Source of the DNA: Rodentibacter ratti
GTDB lineage: Bacteria; Pseudomonadota; Gammaproteobacteria; Enterobacterales; Pasteurellaceae
Direction of reading: 5' to 3'
Assembly (NCBI RefSeq): GCF_002000485.1
Contig: NZ_MLAJ01000003.1
Location: 1-64,000, forward strand
DNA: 64,000 bases
Position numbers and translations under genes: made by a program. The notes beneath the pieces were generated by a model that ran no database searches, was not told the DNA's origin, and worked only from the letters and a program-made list of their open reading frames with translations. Shown in pieces: positions 23,759 to 32,422 of this stretch (positions are counted from its first letter, which is position 1; the number at the start of each line of letters is the position of its first letter).

Positions 23759-24454
23759 TTGAATCAGCAGTTACCTTTGCCCATTCATCAAATTGATGAT
23801 TATACACTTGAGAATTTTTATGGTGACAACAATTTGTTGTTGCTTGATTCTTTACACAAAAATTCACAGCAGATTCAACAACAATTTTTCTACATTTGGG
23901 GAATGGCAGGCTGTGGCAAAAGCCATTTGCTTCGCGCCCTCAGCAACCAATATTTAAATGAGCAACGTGCCGCCATTTATGTGCCACTGAACAAATCCCG
24001 TTATTTCTCCCCTGCTGTACTGGAAAATCTGGAACAACAATCACTCGTCTGCTTAGATGATTTGGATTCCGTCATGGGTGATCCTGAGTGGGAAATCGCC
24101 CTTTTTGATTTATTTAATCGAATCAAAGCAAGCGGGCAAACCCTTTTGATTGTGAGTGCGTCCCTCTCTCCTTCCGCATTAAATGTGCAATTACCCGATT
24201 TAGCCTCACGTTTAAAATGGGGTGAGATTTACCAACTTTCGCCACTCACAGATGAGCAAAAATTAGAAGTGTTACAAAAAAATGCTCATCAACGTGGCAT
24301 TGAATTACCCGCTGAAACCGCACAATTTCTCCTAAAGCGCTTAAACCGTGATACCCACACGCTATTACAAGCCTTAGAAAAGCTCGACAAAGCCTCATTA
24401 CAGGCACAACGTAATCTCACCATTCCTTTTGTGAAAGAAACACTGGATCTTTAG
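23759..24454 (+). CDS. hda: DnaA inactivator Hda
   Basis: AAA+ protein that, with the DNA-loaded sliding clamp, makes DnaA hydrolyse its ATP and so prevents re-initiation. The N-terminus carries the clamp-binding motif QLPLP (residues 4-8). The P-loop GMAGCGKS is at 48-55 and the Walker B is VCLDDLDSV. 231 aa. The start is TTG at 23759; no ATG fits the conserved N-terminus. The neighbourhood upp-uraA-hda matches H. influenzae. Confidence 0.92.
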   Translation: MNQQLPLPIHQIDDYTLENFYGDNNLLLLDSLHKNSQQIQQQFFYIWGMAGCGKSHLLRALSNQYLNEQRAAIYVPLNKSRYFSPAVLENLEQQSLVCLDDLDSVMGDPEWEIALFDLFNRIKASGQTLLIVSASLSPSALNVQLPDLASRLKWGEIYQLSPLTDEQKLEVLQKNAHQRGIELPAETAQFLLKRLNRDTHTLLQALEKLDKASLQAQRNLTIPFVKETLDL

Positions 24455-24458
24455 AAAG

Positions 24459-24491
24459 AAAAAAGTGCGGTCAAATTTAACCGCACTTTTT
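24459..24491. terminator. Inverted uptake-signal pair between hda and der
   Basis: AAAAAGTGCGGT / ACCGCACTTTTT with an 8-base loop. It lies between the convergent genes hda and der and can terminate both. Confidence 0.85.
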
Positions 24492-24495
24492 CACA

Positions 24496-26010
24496 TTATC
24501 TTTTTGCTTTCTTAATAAATTTCATCAAGCGTTTTCTTTTGCGTAACTGATTCGGCGTCAGTTTATTTTTACGTCCGGCAAAAGGGTTCGCACCTTCTTG
24601 GAAAAGCAGGCGAATCGGTGAACCGATGATTTTCAAACTCTTGCGATAATAATTGGATAAATAACGTTTATAAGCATCCGGTAATTTTTCCATTTGATTA
24701 CCATGCACTACAATGATTGGTGGATTATACCCACCCGGATGAGCATATTTTAATTTAATACGGCGACCGCCTACCATTGGCGGTTGATGTTCATCTGTCG
24801 CCATTTGCAAAATACGGGTCAGCATTGAAGTGGTCATTTTCTGCGTAGCACAAGCATAAGCTTCTTTGATGGAATCAAACAAATTACCCACACCGCTACC
24901 GTGTAAAGCAGAAATAAAATGCACTCGGGCAAAATCAATAAAATCTAGACGGCGGTCAAGCTCTGACTTCACACGATCTTTAATTTCTTGATCAAGCCCG
25001 TCCCATTTATTCACCACAATCACAAGGGAACGACCGGCATTCAAAATAAAACCGAGCAGAGATAAATCTTGATCTGAAATATTCTCACGGGCATCAATCG
25101 TTAACAATACAACATTGGCATCTTGGATCGCTTGTAAAGTTTTGATAACCGAAAATTTTTCCACCGCAAGATGCACTTTTCCCCGTTTACGCACACCCGC
25201 CGTATCAATTAGCGTATATTGCTGACCATCACGTTCCATCGGAATATAAATACTGTCGCGAGTAGTGCCAGGCATATCGTAAACCACTACCCGGTCCTCA
25301 CCTAAAATACGATTGGTTAAGGTCGATTTTCCCACATTCGGACGACCCACAATGGCAATTTTGATATTTTTATCTTGCTCATCTTCGTTTTCTTCTTCCA
25401 ATGCTTCATCAAGGAGAGAGGTGTCTTCTTCCGAATCAAAATCAAACTCTTGCTCCCACTCGTCCTGCTTTTCATCAGAAGTGCGGTCGGTTTTCTCACC
25501 GTTTTCAATTTGTTCTGCAAAAGGTGCTAGGACTTGTTCCATTAATTGAGTCACACCACGCCCTTGAGAAGCAGCGATTTGTTCAATTTCACCCAAACCT
25601 AGTTGATAAAACTCGGCACAGTGAGAATCCGCATCAATACCATCGGTTTTGTTCGCCACGACCACCGTAATTTTATTTTGGCGTTGACGCAGGTAATTTG
25701 CGATACCGATATCCGCCGCCGTTAAACCGGCACGAGCATCGACGAGAAAAAGCACAATATCCGCTTCTTCAATAGCAAGCAAAGACTGCTCTGCCATTTT
25801 TTCTTCTACGCCTTCCTCGGTACCGTCAATACCACCGGTATCTATTACAATAAACTCACGCCCGGCAATATTTGCATGACCATATTTTCTATCACGGGTT
25901 AAACCGGGAAAATCCGCCACCAACGCATCACGAGTCCGTGTTAGGCGGTTAAACAGCGTTGATTTTCCGACATTTGGGCGCCCGACTAGGGCCACAACAG
26001 GAGTTGCCAT
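24496..26010 (-). CDS. der: Ribosome assembly GTPase Der (EngA)
   Basis: Double-GTPase needed for 50S subunit maturation. Two G domains are visible: [14 protein letters not shown] at residues 10-23 with DTGG and NKTDG, then [14 protein letters not shown] near 220 with DTAG and NKWD. A C-terminal KH-like domain follows. The linker between the domains (about residues 170-215) is strongly acidic and contains an uptake signal in its coding sequence (near 25480). 504 aa, normal length. Confidence 0.97.
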   Translation of the reverse strand: MATPVVALVGRPNVGKSTLFNRLTRTRDALVADFPGLTRDRKYGHANIAGREFIVIDTGGIDGTEEGVEEKMAEQSLLAIEEADIVLFLVDARAGLTAADIGIANYLRQRQNKITVVVANKTDGIDADSHCAEFYQLGLGEIEQIAASQGRGVTQLMEQVLAPFAEQIENGEKTDRTSDEKQDEWEQEFDFDSEEDTSLLDEALEEENEDEQDKNIKIAIVGRPNVGKSTLTNRILGEDRVVVYDMPGTTRDSIYIPMERDGQQYTLIDTAGVRKRGKVHLAVEKFSVIKTLQAIQDANVVLLTIDARENISDQDLSLLGFILNAGRSLVIVVNKWDGLDQEIKDRVKSELDRRLDFIDFARVHFISALHGSGVGNLFDSIKEAYACATQKMTTSMLTRILQMATDEHQPPMVGGRRIKLKYAHPGGYNPPIIVVHGNQMEKLPDAYKRYLSNYYRKSLKIIGSPIRLLFQEGANPFAGRKNKLTPNQLRKRKRLMKFIKKAKR

Positions 26011-26091
26011 AAAAAATCTCTTATCTTTTCAAAAATGGAGGGCATTATAGCGGAAGTTGGGGCATTGGTAAAAACTCATTTGAAAATAAGC

Positions 26092-26121
26092 AAATAAAAA
26101 GCCACGAACAAAAATCGTGGC
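26092..26121 (-). terminator. Rho-independent terminator on the minus strand
   Basis: On the minus strand, GCCACGA and TCGTGGC form a 7-bp stem with a 7-base loop, followed by TTTTTATTT. It lies upstream of der, so it ends minus-strand transcripts coming from the right: the antisense RNA at 26100-26332 and possibly tRNA read-through. Confidence 0.8.
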
Positions 26122-26133
26122 TTTCCAAACACT

Positions 26134-26162
26134 GTTTATTTATTCATAACTTTCGTTATAAT
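26134..26162 (+). promoter_or_regulatory. Possible promoter for the Ibs-like mRNA
   Basis: A perfect -10 TATAAT lies at 26157-26162, about 73 bases before the ATG. The -35 region is weak. The predicted start, near 26169, would fall inside the 12-bp inverted repeat, so the mRNA would carry a structured leader. Confidence 0.4.
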
Positions 26163-26234
26163 AATCTCGCTTTCAAGGTTAGGTCTTGAAAGCGAGGGTT
26201 GCGCTTTTTCGCAACGTTTGAAGAGGATAAGTGT

Positions 26235-26294
26235 ATGATTCAAATCATTATCCTTGTCGTACTGCTATTATTGATAAGCTTGCCTGTTTATTGA
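26235..26294 (+). CDS. Ibs-like small hydrophobic toxin peptide
   Basis: A 19-codon ORF encodes MIQIIILVVLLLLISLPVY. This closely resembles the Ibs toxins of E. coli (IbsC, as I recall: MMRLVIILIVLLLISFSAY): same length, same unbroken Ile/Leu/Val core, and the same LIS-x-x-x-Y ending. The ribosome site AGAGG lies 8 bases before the ATG and two stop codons (TGA TAA) follow. Ibs peptides insert in the inner membrane and depolarise it when the antisense Sib RNA is lacking. The opposite strand has a strong promoter for such an RNA. Too short for ordinary gene finders. Similarity is by eye; function is inferred. Confidence 0.75.
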   Translation: MIQIIILVVLLLLISLPVY

Positions 26295-26338
26295 TAATAA
26301 CGACATACTGGGGAGTTCGCCGCTCCCTAGTGCTTCAA

Positions 26339-26367
26339 ATCTTAAAAGTTTACAAAAATATTGTCAA
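26339..26367 (-). promoter_or_regulatory. Strong promoter for the Sib-like antisense RNA
   Basis: On the minus strand: perfect -35 TTGACA (26362-26367), 17-base spacer, -10 TAAGAT (26339-26344). Predicted start near 26332, just before the first hairpin. It points away from the tRNA genes into the antisense region. Confidence 0.75.
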
Positions 26368-26429
26368 GGAGCGAAACAAATTCCAGGCATAAAAAAAGCA
26401 CCCATAGGTGCTATTTATCGTCAAAAAAT

Positions 26430-26506
26430 TGGCGGAATGGACGGGACTCGAACCCGCGACCCCCTGCGTGACAGGCAGGTATTCTAACCAGCTGAACTAC
26501 CACTCC
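26430..26506 (-). tRNA. tRNA-Asp (GTC), downstream copy
   Basis: 77-base cloverleaf beginning GGAGTGGTAGTTCAG, with anticodon stem-loop CCTGCCTGTCACGCAGG (anticodon GTC), T-arm GGGTTCGAGTCCC and an encoded CCA end. Identical in sequence to the copy 60 bases upstream. Confidence 0.98.
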
Positions 26507-26566
26507 GCAACTTAATCTTTTTATTGTTCACTTTCGTAAACACATCAATAAGGAGTAAATAAAATT

Positions 26567-26643
26567 TGGCGGAATGGACGGGACTCGAACCCGCGACCCC
26601 CTGCGTGACAGGCAGGTATTCTAACCAGCTGAACTACCACTCC
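26567..26643 (-). tRNA. tRNA-Asp (GTC), upstream copy
   Basis: Same 77-base tRNA-Asp as its neighbour, including the encoded CCA. The two are transcribed together from the promoter at 26658-26686. Confidence 0.98.
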
Positions 26644-26657
26644 GCTAAGTGCTGCGT

Positions 26658-26686
26658 ATCATAATGATCCGCCCTTATCTCGTCAA
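26658..26686 (-). promoter_or_regulatory. tRNA-Asp operon promoter
   Basis: Minus strand: -35 TTGACG (26681-26686), 17-base spacer, -10 TATGAT (26658-26663), followed by ACGCAGC. The start would fall a few bases before the first tRNA. The near-consensus boxes fit a stable RNA promoter. Confidence 0.8.
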
Positions 26687-26719
26687 TCTTTTTTTTTAAT
26701 TTCACACTTGTTCGTTCAT

Positions 26720-27487
26720 TTAATGCACGGATTCATCATTTGTATGTAAATCCCATAGGCAATTTCCATTACTTTTTTTATTGATCACTTTCAATAATTC
26801 CAAATGGGCTTGCAATTCTTCCTCATTTGGTTGTAAACGTTTTAAATTATTAGAAAAAGCTACCGCACTTTCCATTGATTCAGCAGCATTTCTCTCTATT
26901 GTAGCCATCATGTTGATTTCTTCTTCCCCTTCATCAAACAGGCTGGTTTGCCCGCCAGTCATGGAAAGATAAACGTCAGCTAAAATTTCCGCATCCAATA
27001 ACGCACCGTGCAATGTTCGTTTGCTGTTATCAATTCCTAATCGATCACACAAGGCATCCAAACTATTGCGTTTACCCGGATACATTTGGCGTGCCATTTG
27101 CAAAGTATCTGTTACCACACAAATATCCGTTGTTTTTACAGCCAATCCAAGTTTACTAAATTCATAATCCATAAAGCCCACATCAAAGGGCGCATTGTGA
27201 ATTAAAAGCTCTGCGCCTTTAATGTAATCTAAAAATTCTTGGGCTACCGTTTTAAATTCCGGTTTATCGGCAAGCATTTCATCAGTAATACCATGAACTT
27301 TAACGGCTTCCGGATCCACCGGTCGGTTCGGATTAATATAAATGTGGAAATTATTGCCCGTATAACGTCGGTTCACCAACTCCACTGCGCCAATTTCAAT
27401 AATGCCATGTCCTTCATAATGCGCACCAAGTTGGTTCATCCCCGTTGTTTCCGTATCCAATACAATCTGTCGATTTGGATTAATCAT
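26720..27487 (-). CDS. dnaQ: DNA polymerase III epsilon subunit (proofreading)
   Basis: 3'-5' exonuclease of the replicative polymerase. Exo [11 protein letters not shown] (Asp and Glu ligands) at residues 10-19, Exo [16 protein letters not shown] near 95-108, and Exo [19 protein letters not shown] near 158-173 with catalytic His and Asp. The C-terminal tail that binds the alpha subunit is present. 255 aa. Divergent from rnhA with 60 bases between the two ATGs, as in H. influenzae and E. coli. Confidence 0.96.
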   Translation of the reverse strand: MINPNRQIVLDTETTGMNQLGAHYEGHGIIEIGAVELVNRRYTGNNFHIYINPNRPVDPEAVKVHGITDEMLADKPEFKTVAQEFLDYIKGAELLIHNAPFDVGFMDYEFSKLGLAVKTTDICVVTDTLQMARQMYPGKRNSLDALCDRLGIDNSKRTLHGALLDAEILADVYLSMTGGQTSLFDEGEEEINMMATIERNAAESMESAVAFSNNLKRLQPNEEELQAHLELLKVINKKSNGNCLWDLHTNDESVH

Positions 27488-27547
27488 TTGTTCAACCTAT
27501 TTCTTTCCTTTAGAATGACCGCTATTTTACACAACAACGATTTTGTT

Positions 27548-28012
27548 ATGCAAAAACAGATTGAAATTTTTACCGACGGATCCTGTCTCGGTAATCCCGG
27601 TGCGGGTGGGATTGGTATTCTATTACGCTATAAAGAGCATGAAAAACAACTTTCTAAAGGCTATTTCAATACCACAAATAATCGCATGGAATTACGTGCA
27701 GTAATCGAAGCGCTCAATACCTTGAAAGAACCGTGCCGGGTTACTCTCTATAGTGATAGCCAATATATGAAAAACGGTATCACCCAATGGATTACAAATT
27801 GGAAAAAAAATAATTGGAAAACCAGTAACGGGAAACCGGTAAAAAACCAAGATTTATGGTTAATGCTAGACGATGCCATTCAACGTCACAAAATCGAATG
27901 GAAATGGGTAAAAGGGCATGTCGGACACCGTGAAAATGGAATTTGTGATGTTTTGGCAAAAAAAGGGGCTGAAAATCCGACTCTTGAAGATGAGGGCCAT
28001 TGCCCGGAATAA
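27548..28012 (+). CDS. rnhA: Ribonuclease HI
   Basis: Degrades the RNA strand of RNA-DNA hybrids. 154 aa from the ATG at 27548 ([13 protein letters not shown]). Catalytic carboxylates are visible: Asp10 in [11 protein letters not shown], the Glu in NNRMELRA, the Asp in YSDSQY, and the Asp in [10 protein letters not shown], with the helper His in KGHVGH. The same frame stays open much further upstream, but that part lies across dnaQ and has no homology to RNase H. Confidence 0.96.
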   Translation: MQKQIEIFTDGSCLGNPGAGGIGILLRYKEHEKQLSKGYFNTTNNRMELRAVIEALNTLKEPCRVTLYSDSQYMKNGITQWITNWKKNNWKTSNGKPVKNQDLWLMLDDAIQRHKIEWKWVKGHVGHRENGICDVLAKKGAENPTLEDEGHCPE

Positions 28013-28082
28013 ATCATGACAATACGTTTTTCTGTTTTATAAACAAAAATTGTTCAATTATTACCCTTATTTGATTTAAAAA

Positions 28083-28154
28083 TGTGATCTTGATCTGATA
28101 TTTGGAATATTACAACTTTTTTCCATTGACAGAAAAATGGCTTTTTGCAATGAT
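28083..28154 (+). promoter_or_regulatory. Porin promoter with CRP-like site
   Basis: -35 TTGACA at 28126-28131, 17-base spacer, -10 AATGAT at 28149-28154, predicted start near 28161. A CRP-like sequence TGTGA-TCTTGA-TCTGA lies at 28083-28098, centred about 70 bases upstream of the start; one half-site is perfect, the other 3 of 5. The leader to the porin ATG is about 80 bases. A second TTGACA near 28175 has no matching -10. Confidence 0.55.
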
Positions 28155-28239
28155 CCCTGCCGCCTATCTAGGCGATTGACATTTTAGATAATGAAAAGTT
28201 CAGTCTTGGTTATTAACACACCAATAAGGAATAACGATT

Positions 28240-29301
28240 ATGAAAAAGACACTAGCAGCATTAATCATCGGTGCATTTGCAGCTTCAGCAGCGAATGCGA
28301 CAGTAGTTTACGATAACGAAGGAACTAAGGTTGAATTATACGGTTCGCTTCGTTTAATTATGGAAAAAGCCGAAGTTAAAAAAACTTCAGCATCAGGTCA
28401 ATCTACAAAAGACCGCAGTTCTGCTTTACGTAATGCGGGTTCACGTTTAGGTTTTAATGTTAAGCACAATTTAGATAACGATTTCTATGCATTAGGTCGT
28501 GTTGAATTCCGTTTTGATGATACAGAATCTCGTGATGAATTTGGTAGCCTTTATGCTAAACGTGCTTATGTTGGTTTAGGTAGCAAAGCAACTGGTGATA
28601 TCACTTTCGGTCGTCAAGTTACAATTTCTGATGATCTAAGTCAAACAAACGACTACGAATACGGTATCATTCCAAAAGGTGATTATATTCCTACTTCTGG
28701 TACTGGTGTAGTCCGTTATGATTATCGTGGTATTGAAGGTTTACAACTAAGCGCAAACTATAACTTTGGTCAACGTCATAATGACAAAGGCAGAGCCCTT
28801 AATCCTGCCATTAAAAATGCATTTGGTGTAGGAGCAATCTATGCAAGAGATGCGTATGATGTACGTTTCGCTTATGGTCACACCAACTATGAAACCGGTT
28901 CAAATGCATCACATCGTAAAGATGGTTATTTAGCGTCATTAAGCTATGCATTTGGCGATTTCAAATTAATCGGTGACTTTGGTTATGCTCACGAGAAAAA
29001 TCAAGGTCAAAAAACAGATCAGTTCTATGTATCTCCAGGTTTTGAATACCAAGTACTTGCTAAATCAAAAATCTATGGTAACTACCTATATGAGCGTGTA
29101 AAAACTAAAGATGAAGGTAAAGACAAAACTCACGGTTTCTTACTTGGTGCAGATTACAAACTTCATAAACAAGTGGTTGTATTCTTAGAAGGTAAATATT
29201 TACGCACTAAAGAATATACTAACAACCTCAACGGTGGATACGACTACAAAGGTAAAACAGACGACAAAGCTATCGGTGTAGGTATGCGCGTATATTGGTA
29301 A
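28240..29301 (+). CDS. ompP2: Outer-membrane porin, OmpP2 type
   Basis: Trimeric general porin, the main route for small solutes such as nicotinamide nucleotides and sugars in Haemophilus. The 353-aa precursor has a signal peptide ending in SAANA. Alternating beta strands follow, with porin features such as LRNAGSRLGFNVKHN, GRQVTISDDLSQTNDYEYG and DYIPTSGTG. The last residue is Trp (GVGMRVYW) rather than the usual Phe. Position after rnhA matches H. influenzae HI0139. Strand content and termini are clear; surface loops differ from the sequence I remember. Confidence 0.9.
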   Translation: MKKTLAALIIGAFAASAANATVVYDNEGTKVELYGSLRLIMEKAEVKKTSASGQSTKDRSSALRNAGSRLGFNVKHNLDNDFYALGRVEFRFDDTESRDEFGSLYAKRAYVGLGSKATGDITFGRQVTISDDLSQTNDYEYGIIPKGDYIPTSGTGVVRYDYRGIEGLQLSANYNFGQRHNDKGRALNPAIKNAFGVGAIYARDAYDVRFAYGHTNYETGSNASHRKDGYLASLSYAFGDFKLIGDFGYAHEKNQGQKTDQFYVSPGFEYQVLAKSKIYGNYLYERVKTKDEGKDKTHGFLLGADYKLHKQVVVFLEGKYLRTKEYTNNLNGGYDYKGKTDDKAIGVGMRVYW

Positions 29302-29324
29302 TTTTAAATTACACTAAAATATTT

Positions 29325-29353
29325 AAAGGCGAATCTTAAGATTCGCCTTTTTG
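29325..29353 (+). terminator. Porin terminator
   Basis: Palindrome AAAGGCGAATC-TTAA-GATTCGCCTTT followed by TT, about 24 bases after the porin stop codon. Confidence 0.88.
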
Positions 29354-29423
29354 CTTTAAACCAACCCAAAGTGCGGTCATAAAAACCAACGTTTTTTAAA
29401 CATTGCTTTTTTCAGTTTCATGA

Positions 29424-30179
29424 TTATTTTTGACTACATACTGCAATAAAATGCAATTTTTGTTCAGGATCATTAAAGGTTTTAAACATTCGTTTAAATT
29501 GCTCACGGTTTTCAGTTTTCATTGCATTTCTAAAGATTTTTAATGTACCCAACACGCCTTCATCATAAATCATTCCCTTTGGTGAAAGTAATGTCATTTC
29601 TCCTGAAAATGTATCCACATTCCGGAATCCGCTTTCTTGAAAAAGTCCTTTCCAGCCCTCTTTAGTTAAAGGGGTAACCGTAACATTAATCGCTTTACGC
29701 ATATTATCAAGCATAGTCTGATGATCATCATCGACTAACATCACATCATGAGTCAGTAAAAAACCACTCGGTTTTAACACTCTGAAATATTCTGCAATGG
29801 CTTTTTTCTTCGCTTCCACCGGCAACATCGTCAACATTGCTTCATTAATCACGATATCAAAGGTTTCATCTTCAAAAGGCAACTTCATTGCATTGGCACG
29901 TTGAACATGGATTTTATCTTGTAAATTATTGGCGACGATATTTGCTTTCGCTTTTTCTAACGCTTCCTCATCTAAATCCACGCCCTCAATATGGCAACCA
30001 AATTGTTTCGCCAAACCAATTGCCGTTGTTCCCATATTACATGCCACTTCTAACACTTTTTTATGCTGAGTGAAATCACCGTTTCCTATCAACCAATCCG
30101 TTGCTTTTTTGCCACCGGGACGTAAACGTGTTTTGCCTAAACGTGCCAGAAAATTATGTCCCACTTCTTCCTTCGCCAT
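29424..30179 (-). CDS. Class I SAM-dependent methyltransferase
   Basis: The 251-aa protein has the SAM-binding motif I LEVACNMGTTAIGLA (about residues 49-63), motif II GVDLDEEALEKAK, a VINEAMLTMLP motif, and the motif FRVLKPSGFLLTHD. It resembles the UbiE/Coq5-like family and H. influenzae HI0095. The substrate is not known. The motif I glycines are partly replaced (EVACNMGT for the usual ExGxGxG), as in that subgroup. Convergent with the porin gene, with its own promoter region on the right. Confidence 0.85.
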   Translation of the reverse strand: MAKEEVGHNFLARLGKTRLRPGGKKATDWLIGNGDFTQHKKVLEVACNMGTTAIGLAKQFGCHIEGVDLDEEALEKAKANIVANNLQDKIHVQRANAMKLPFEDETFDIVINEAMLTMLPVEAKKKAIAEYFRVLKPSGFLLTHDVMLVDDDHQTMLDNMRKAINVTVTPLTKEGWKGLFQESGFRNVDTFSGEMTLLSPKGMIYDEGVLGTLKIFRNAMKTENREQFKRMFKTFNDPEQKLHFIAVCSQK

Positions 30180-30249
30180 GTTAATCTCCTACTCTTAAAC
30201 TAAGTTTTTATATTATAGATAAAAATTATTCTTATTAAAGACAATAAAG

Positions 30250-30286
30250 AAAAAATCCATACCGTTGTAACGATATGGATTTTTTA
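30250..30286. terminator. Bidirectional terminator after nagA
   Basis: Stem AAAAAATCCATA / TATGGATTTTTT with inner CCG/CGA pairing and a short loop, T-rich on both strands. It lies just after the minus-strand nagA and ends the nan-nag operon. Confidence 0.8.
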
Positions 30287-30307
30287 ATTTTGATTCAATC
30301 TGTTTTT

Positions 30308-31462
30308 TTATGATGACAAATTGGGTTTCCATTCCCCGTTCAATACCGTACCAATCACCTCATAATTTGGTGTAAACACGGCAAGATTCGCCACTTTGCC
30401 TTTTTCTACCGAACCTAAACGATCATCCACGCCGATAGCTTGAGCCGGGTAAAGATTACTCATACGAATCGCTTCCGCCAGGGGAATTTCAACATATTCC
30501 ACGGCATTTTTGATGGATTCCATCATCGTAATCGAAGCCCCTGCAATGGTGCCGTTAGCGTCATAGCAACGTCCTTCCCTTACATAAATGGTTTTGCCTT
30601 CAAAGGTAAAACTTTCCAATTCAGGGCCTGCTCCTGCTGCGGCAATAGAATCGGTGACGATACATAATTTATCGCCTTTGATTTTTTTATCCAGTCTAAC
30701 ATTGCCATAATTAACGTGTACACCGTCTATAATAATGCCGGTATAAATATCAGAATCTAACACAGCGCCCACAACCCCCATAGCCCGACCTGAGCTGATT
30801 GGCGACATGGCATTATGCAGATGGGTGGCAAAACTTGCCCCTCTACGGAACGCAGCCTTCGTTGTTTCATAATCGGCATTGGAATGACCAATTGAAACAA
30901 TGATACCGCTTTTTACAAAATCCGGTATATATTGTGAAGTAGGATTTTCTGCAGCAATCGTGATCTTAGTGATCACCTCGCCATTTTCACACAGAAAATC
31001 TTTCATTTCAGGGGAAATCTCACGAATATACTCCGGACGATGTACCCCTTTTTTCTCCACACTAATATAAGGTCCTTCAATGTGTAGCCCAAGCGCTTGG
31101 TTTTTATGCTTGGTTAAATATTCACGCATGGTTTTAACCGCTCTTTTAATGCCTTCGTCCGGTGCGGTAATAAAGGTAGGTAAGAAACTGGTACAGCCGG
31201 ATTTTAAATTAGTAGCTTGCATAATTTCCAAGGTTTCCACCGTAGTTTGATCGTTAAACATCACGCCGCCACAGCCGTTGAGTTGGAGATCAATAAAACC
31301 GGCAGTTAAATTATTACCCTGTAAATCAATAGTTTTAATGCCTACTTCAAGTTCATTTTGTGGAATAACGGCTTCAATAATCTCCCCGTTAATCACTACC
31401 GCAAAATCCCGAAGTACCTCATATTTTGTGTAAATGACTGAATTAATTAATGCGTATTTCAT
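30308..31462 (-). CDS. nagA: N-acetylglucosamine-6-phosphate deacetylase
   Basis: Removes acetate from GlcNAc-6-phosphate to give GlcN-6-phosphate. The amidohydrolase barrel shows LQLNGCGG, the metal Glu in GLHIEGPY, His residues in GHSNADYETT and THLHNAMSP, and the catalytic Asp in VTDSIAAAG. 384 aa. Last gene of the nanE-nanK-siaR-nanA-nagB-nagA run; its product feeds NagB next door. Confidence 0.96.
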   Translation of the reverse strand: MKYALINSVIYTKYEVLRDFAVVINGEIIEAVIPQNELEVGIKTIDLQGNNLTAGFIDLQLNGCGGVMFNDQTTVETLEIMQATNLKSGCTSFLPTFITAPDEGIKRAVKTMREYLTKHKNQALGLHIEGPYISVEKKGVHRPEYIREISPEMKDFLCENGEVITKITIAAENPTSQYIPDFVKSGIIVSIGHSNADYETTKAAFRRGASFATHLHNAMSPISSGRAMGVVGAVLDSDIYTGIIIDGVHVNYGNVRLDKKIKGDKLCIVTDSIAAAGAGPELESFTFEGKTIYVREGRCYDANGTIAGASITMMESIKNAVEYVEIPLAEAIRMSNLYPAQAIGVDDRLGSVEKGKVANLAVFTPNYEVIGTVLNGEWKPNLSS

Positions 31463-31518
31463 TTTGTCTTCCTAAAATCATCAAAAAAACAACCGCACTT
31501 TCGTGCGACATCGTTGAA

Positions 31519-32322
31519 TTACAATACACTATGAATAGCCCGTTGCTCTAATTCATTGAAATATTTTACCGTTTTCACTTTTAATTCTTGCTGTGCCGGT
31601 TCATCACATACCAAGATAAAGTGGCGGTGCAACTGTAATGCACTAACCGTCCACATATGGTTCACCGCCCCTTCAACAGCGGCTTGCACCGCAAGGGCTT
31701 TTTGGTGTCCGGTGGCAAGAATCATCACTTCTTCCGCATCCAATAAGGTGGCAACGCCAATGGTTAAAGCATACTTCGGCACTTTGTTCACATCATTATC
31801 AAAGAAACGGGAATTAGCAATAAGCGTATCTTGCGTCAAGGTTTTAATCCGTGTACGGGAATTTAATGATGATGCCGGCTCATTAAAGGCAATATGCCCA
31901 TCATTTCCTACACCGCCCATAAATAAATTGATTTTTCCGTAAGATTTAATTTTTTCTTCATAGCGGCAACATTCTTCATCATGATCCTCTGTATTACCGT
32001 TCAAAATATTAATATTTTGCGGTTGGATATCAATGTGATTAAAGAAGTTTTTATACATAAAACTGTGATAGCTCTCAGGGTGATCCTGTGGTAAACCCAC
32101 GTATTCGTCCATATTGAACGTCACCACGTGTTTAAAGCTGACTTCACCGGCTTGATGAAGTCTAATCAATTCTTGATAGGTTTTTAAAGGTGTGCTGCCG
32201 GTAGGGAGTCCCAGAACAAAGGGGCGTTCTGCTGTAGGCCGAAAATGGTTAATTCGATCAACAATATGACGAGCCGACCAACGGCTCACTTGTTCATTGG
32301 TTTGTAAAGGGATAAGGCGCAT
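31519..32322 (-). CDS. nagB: Glucosamine-6-phosphate deaminase
   Basis: Converts GlcN-6-phosphate to fructose-6-phosphate and ammonia, the entry to glycolysis. Motifs: [13 protein letters not shown] (phosphate loop), [10 protein letters not shown] (catalytic Asp), and [14 protein letters not shown] (His-Glu ring-opening pair). The ATG at 32322 follows AAGGA by 7 bases, giving 267 aa; the longer frame of 276 aa is rejected. Its substrate is the known co-effector of SiaR in H. influenzae, so this step also sets the regulatory signal. Confidence 0.96.
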   Translation of the reverse strand: MRLIPLQTNEQVSRWSARHIVDRINHFRPTAERPFVLGLPTGSTPLKTYQELIRLHQAGEVSFKHVVTFNMDEYVGLPQDHPESYHSFMYKNFFNHIDIQPQNINILNGNTEDHDEECCRYEEKIKSYGKINLFMGGVGNDGHIAFNEPASSLNSRTRIKTLTQDTLIANSRFFDNDVNKVPKYALTIGVATLLDAEEVMILATGHQKALAVQAAVEGAVNHMWTVSALQLHRHFILVCDEPAQQELKVKTVKYFNELEQRAIHSVL

Positions 32323-32422
32323 AATAAATTCCTTATATTTTGACCGCACTTAGTACATTGCACCATGTTAGAGAATATTAATTCCTACAGAATGGGCTAT
32401 TGTGCTAAGTGCGGTCAATTTT

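Larger units (their letters stand above)
26100..26332 (-). ncRNA. Sib-like antisense RNA (candidate antitoxin)
   Basis: A minus-strand RNA is predicted from a strong promoter (-35 TTGACA, 17-base spacer, -10 TAAGAT). It would begin with a hairpin CTAGGGAG / CTGGGGAG (26308-26330), then run through the whole complement of the 19-codon toxin-like ORF and its ribosome site, a GTTGCG hairpin (26198-26215), a perfect 12-bp stem (26166-26177 / 26185-26196), and end at the terminator near 26100. This order (5' GGGAG hairpin, antisense to the ORF, antisense to the ribosome site) is that of E. coli Sib RNAs as I recall them. The 3' end could also be at the 12-bp stem. Confidence 0.65.

Noticed and set aside
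26430-26643. tRNA-Asp pair as an integration site of a mobile island
   Set aside because: Both tRNAs are complete, no partial tRNA copy, integrase or att repeat is seen, and the flanks keep the der-dnaQ order of relatives.
27239-27547. A 100-codon N-terminal extension of RNase HI
   Set aside because: It is the open reverse frame of dnaQ. The protein family begins at the ATG at 27548.
28175-28200. Second porin promoter at the TTGACA near 28175
   Set aside because: No -10 box at a workable distance; the pair at 28126/28149 is better.
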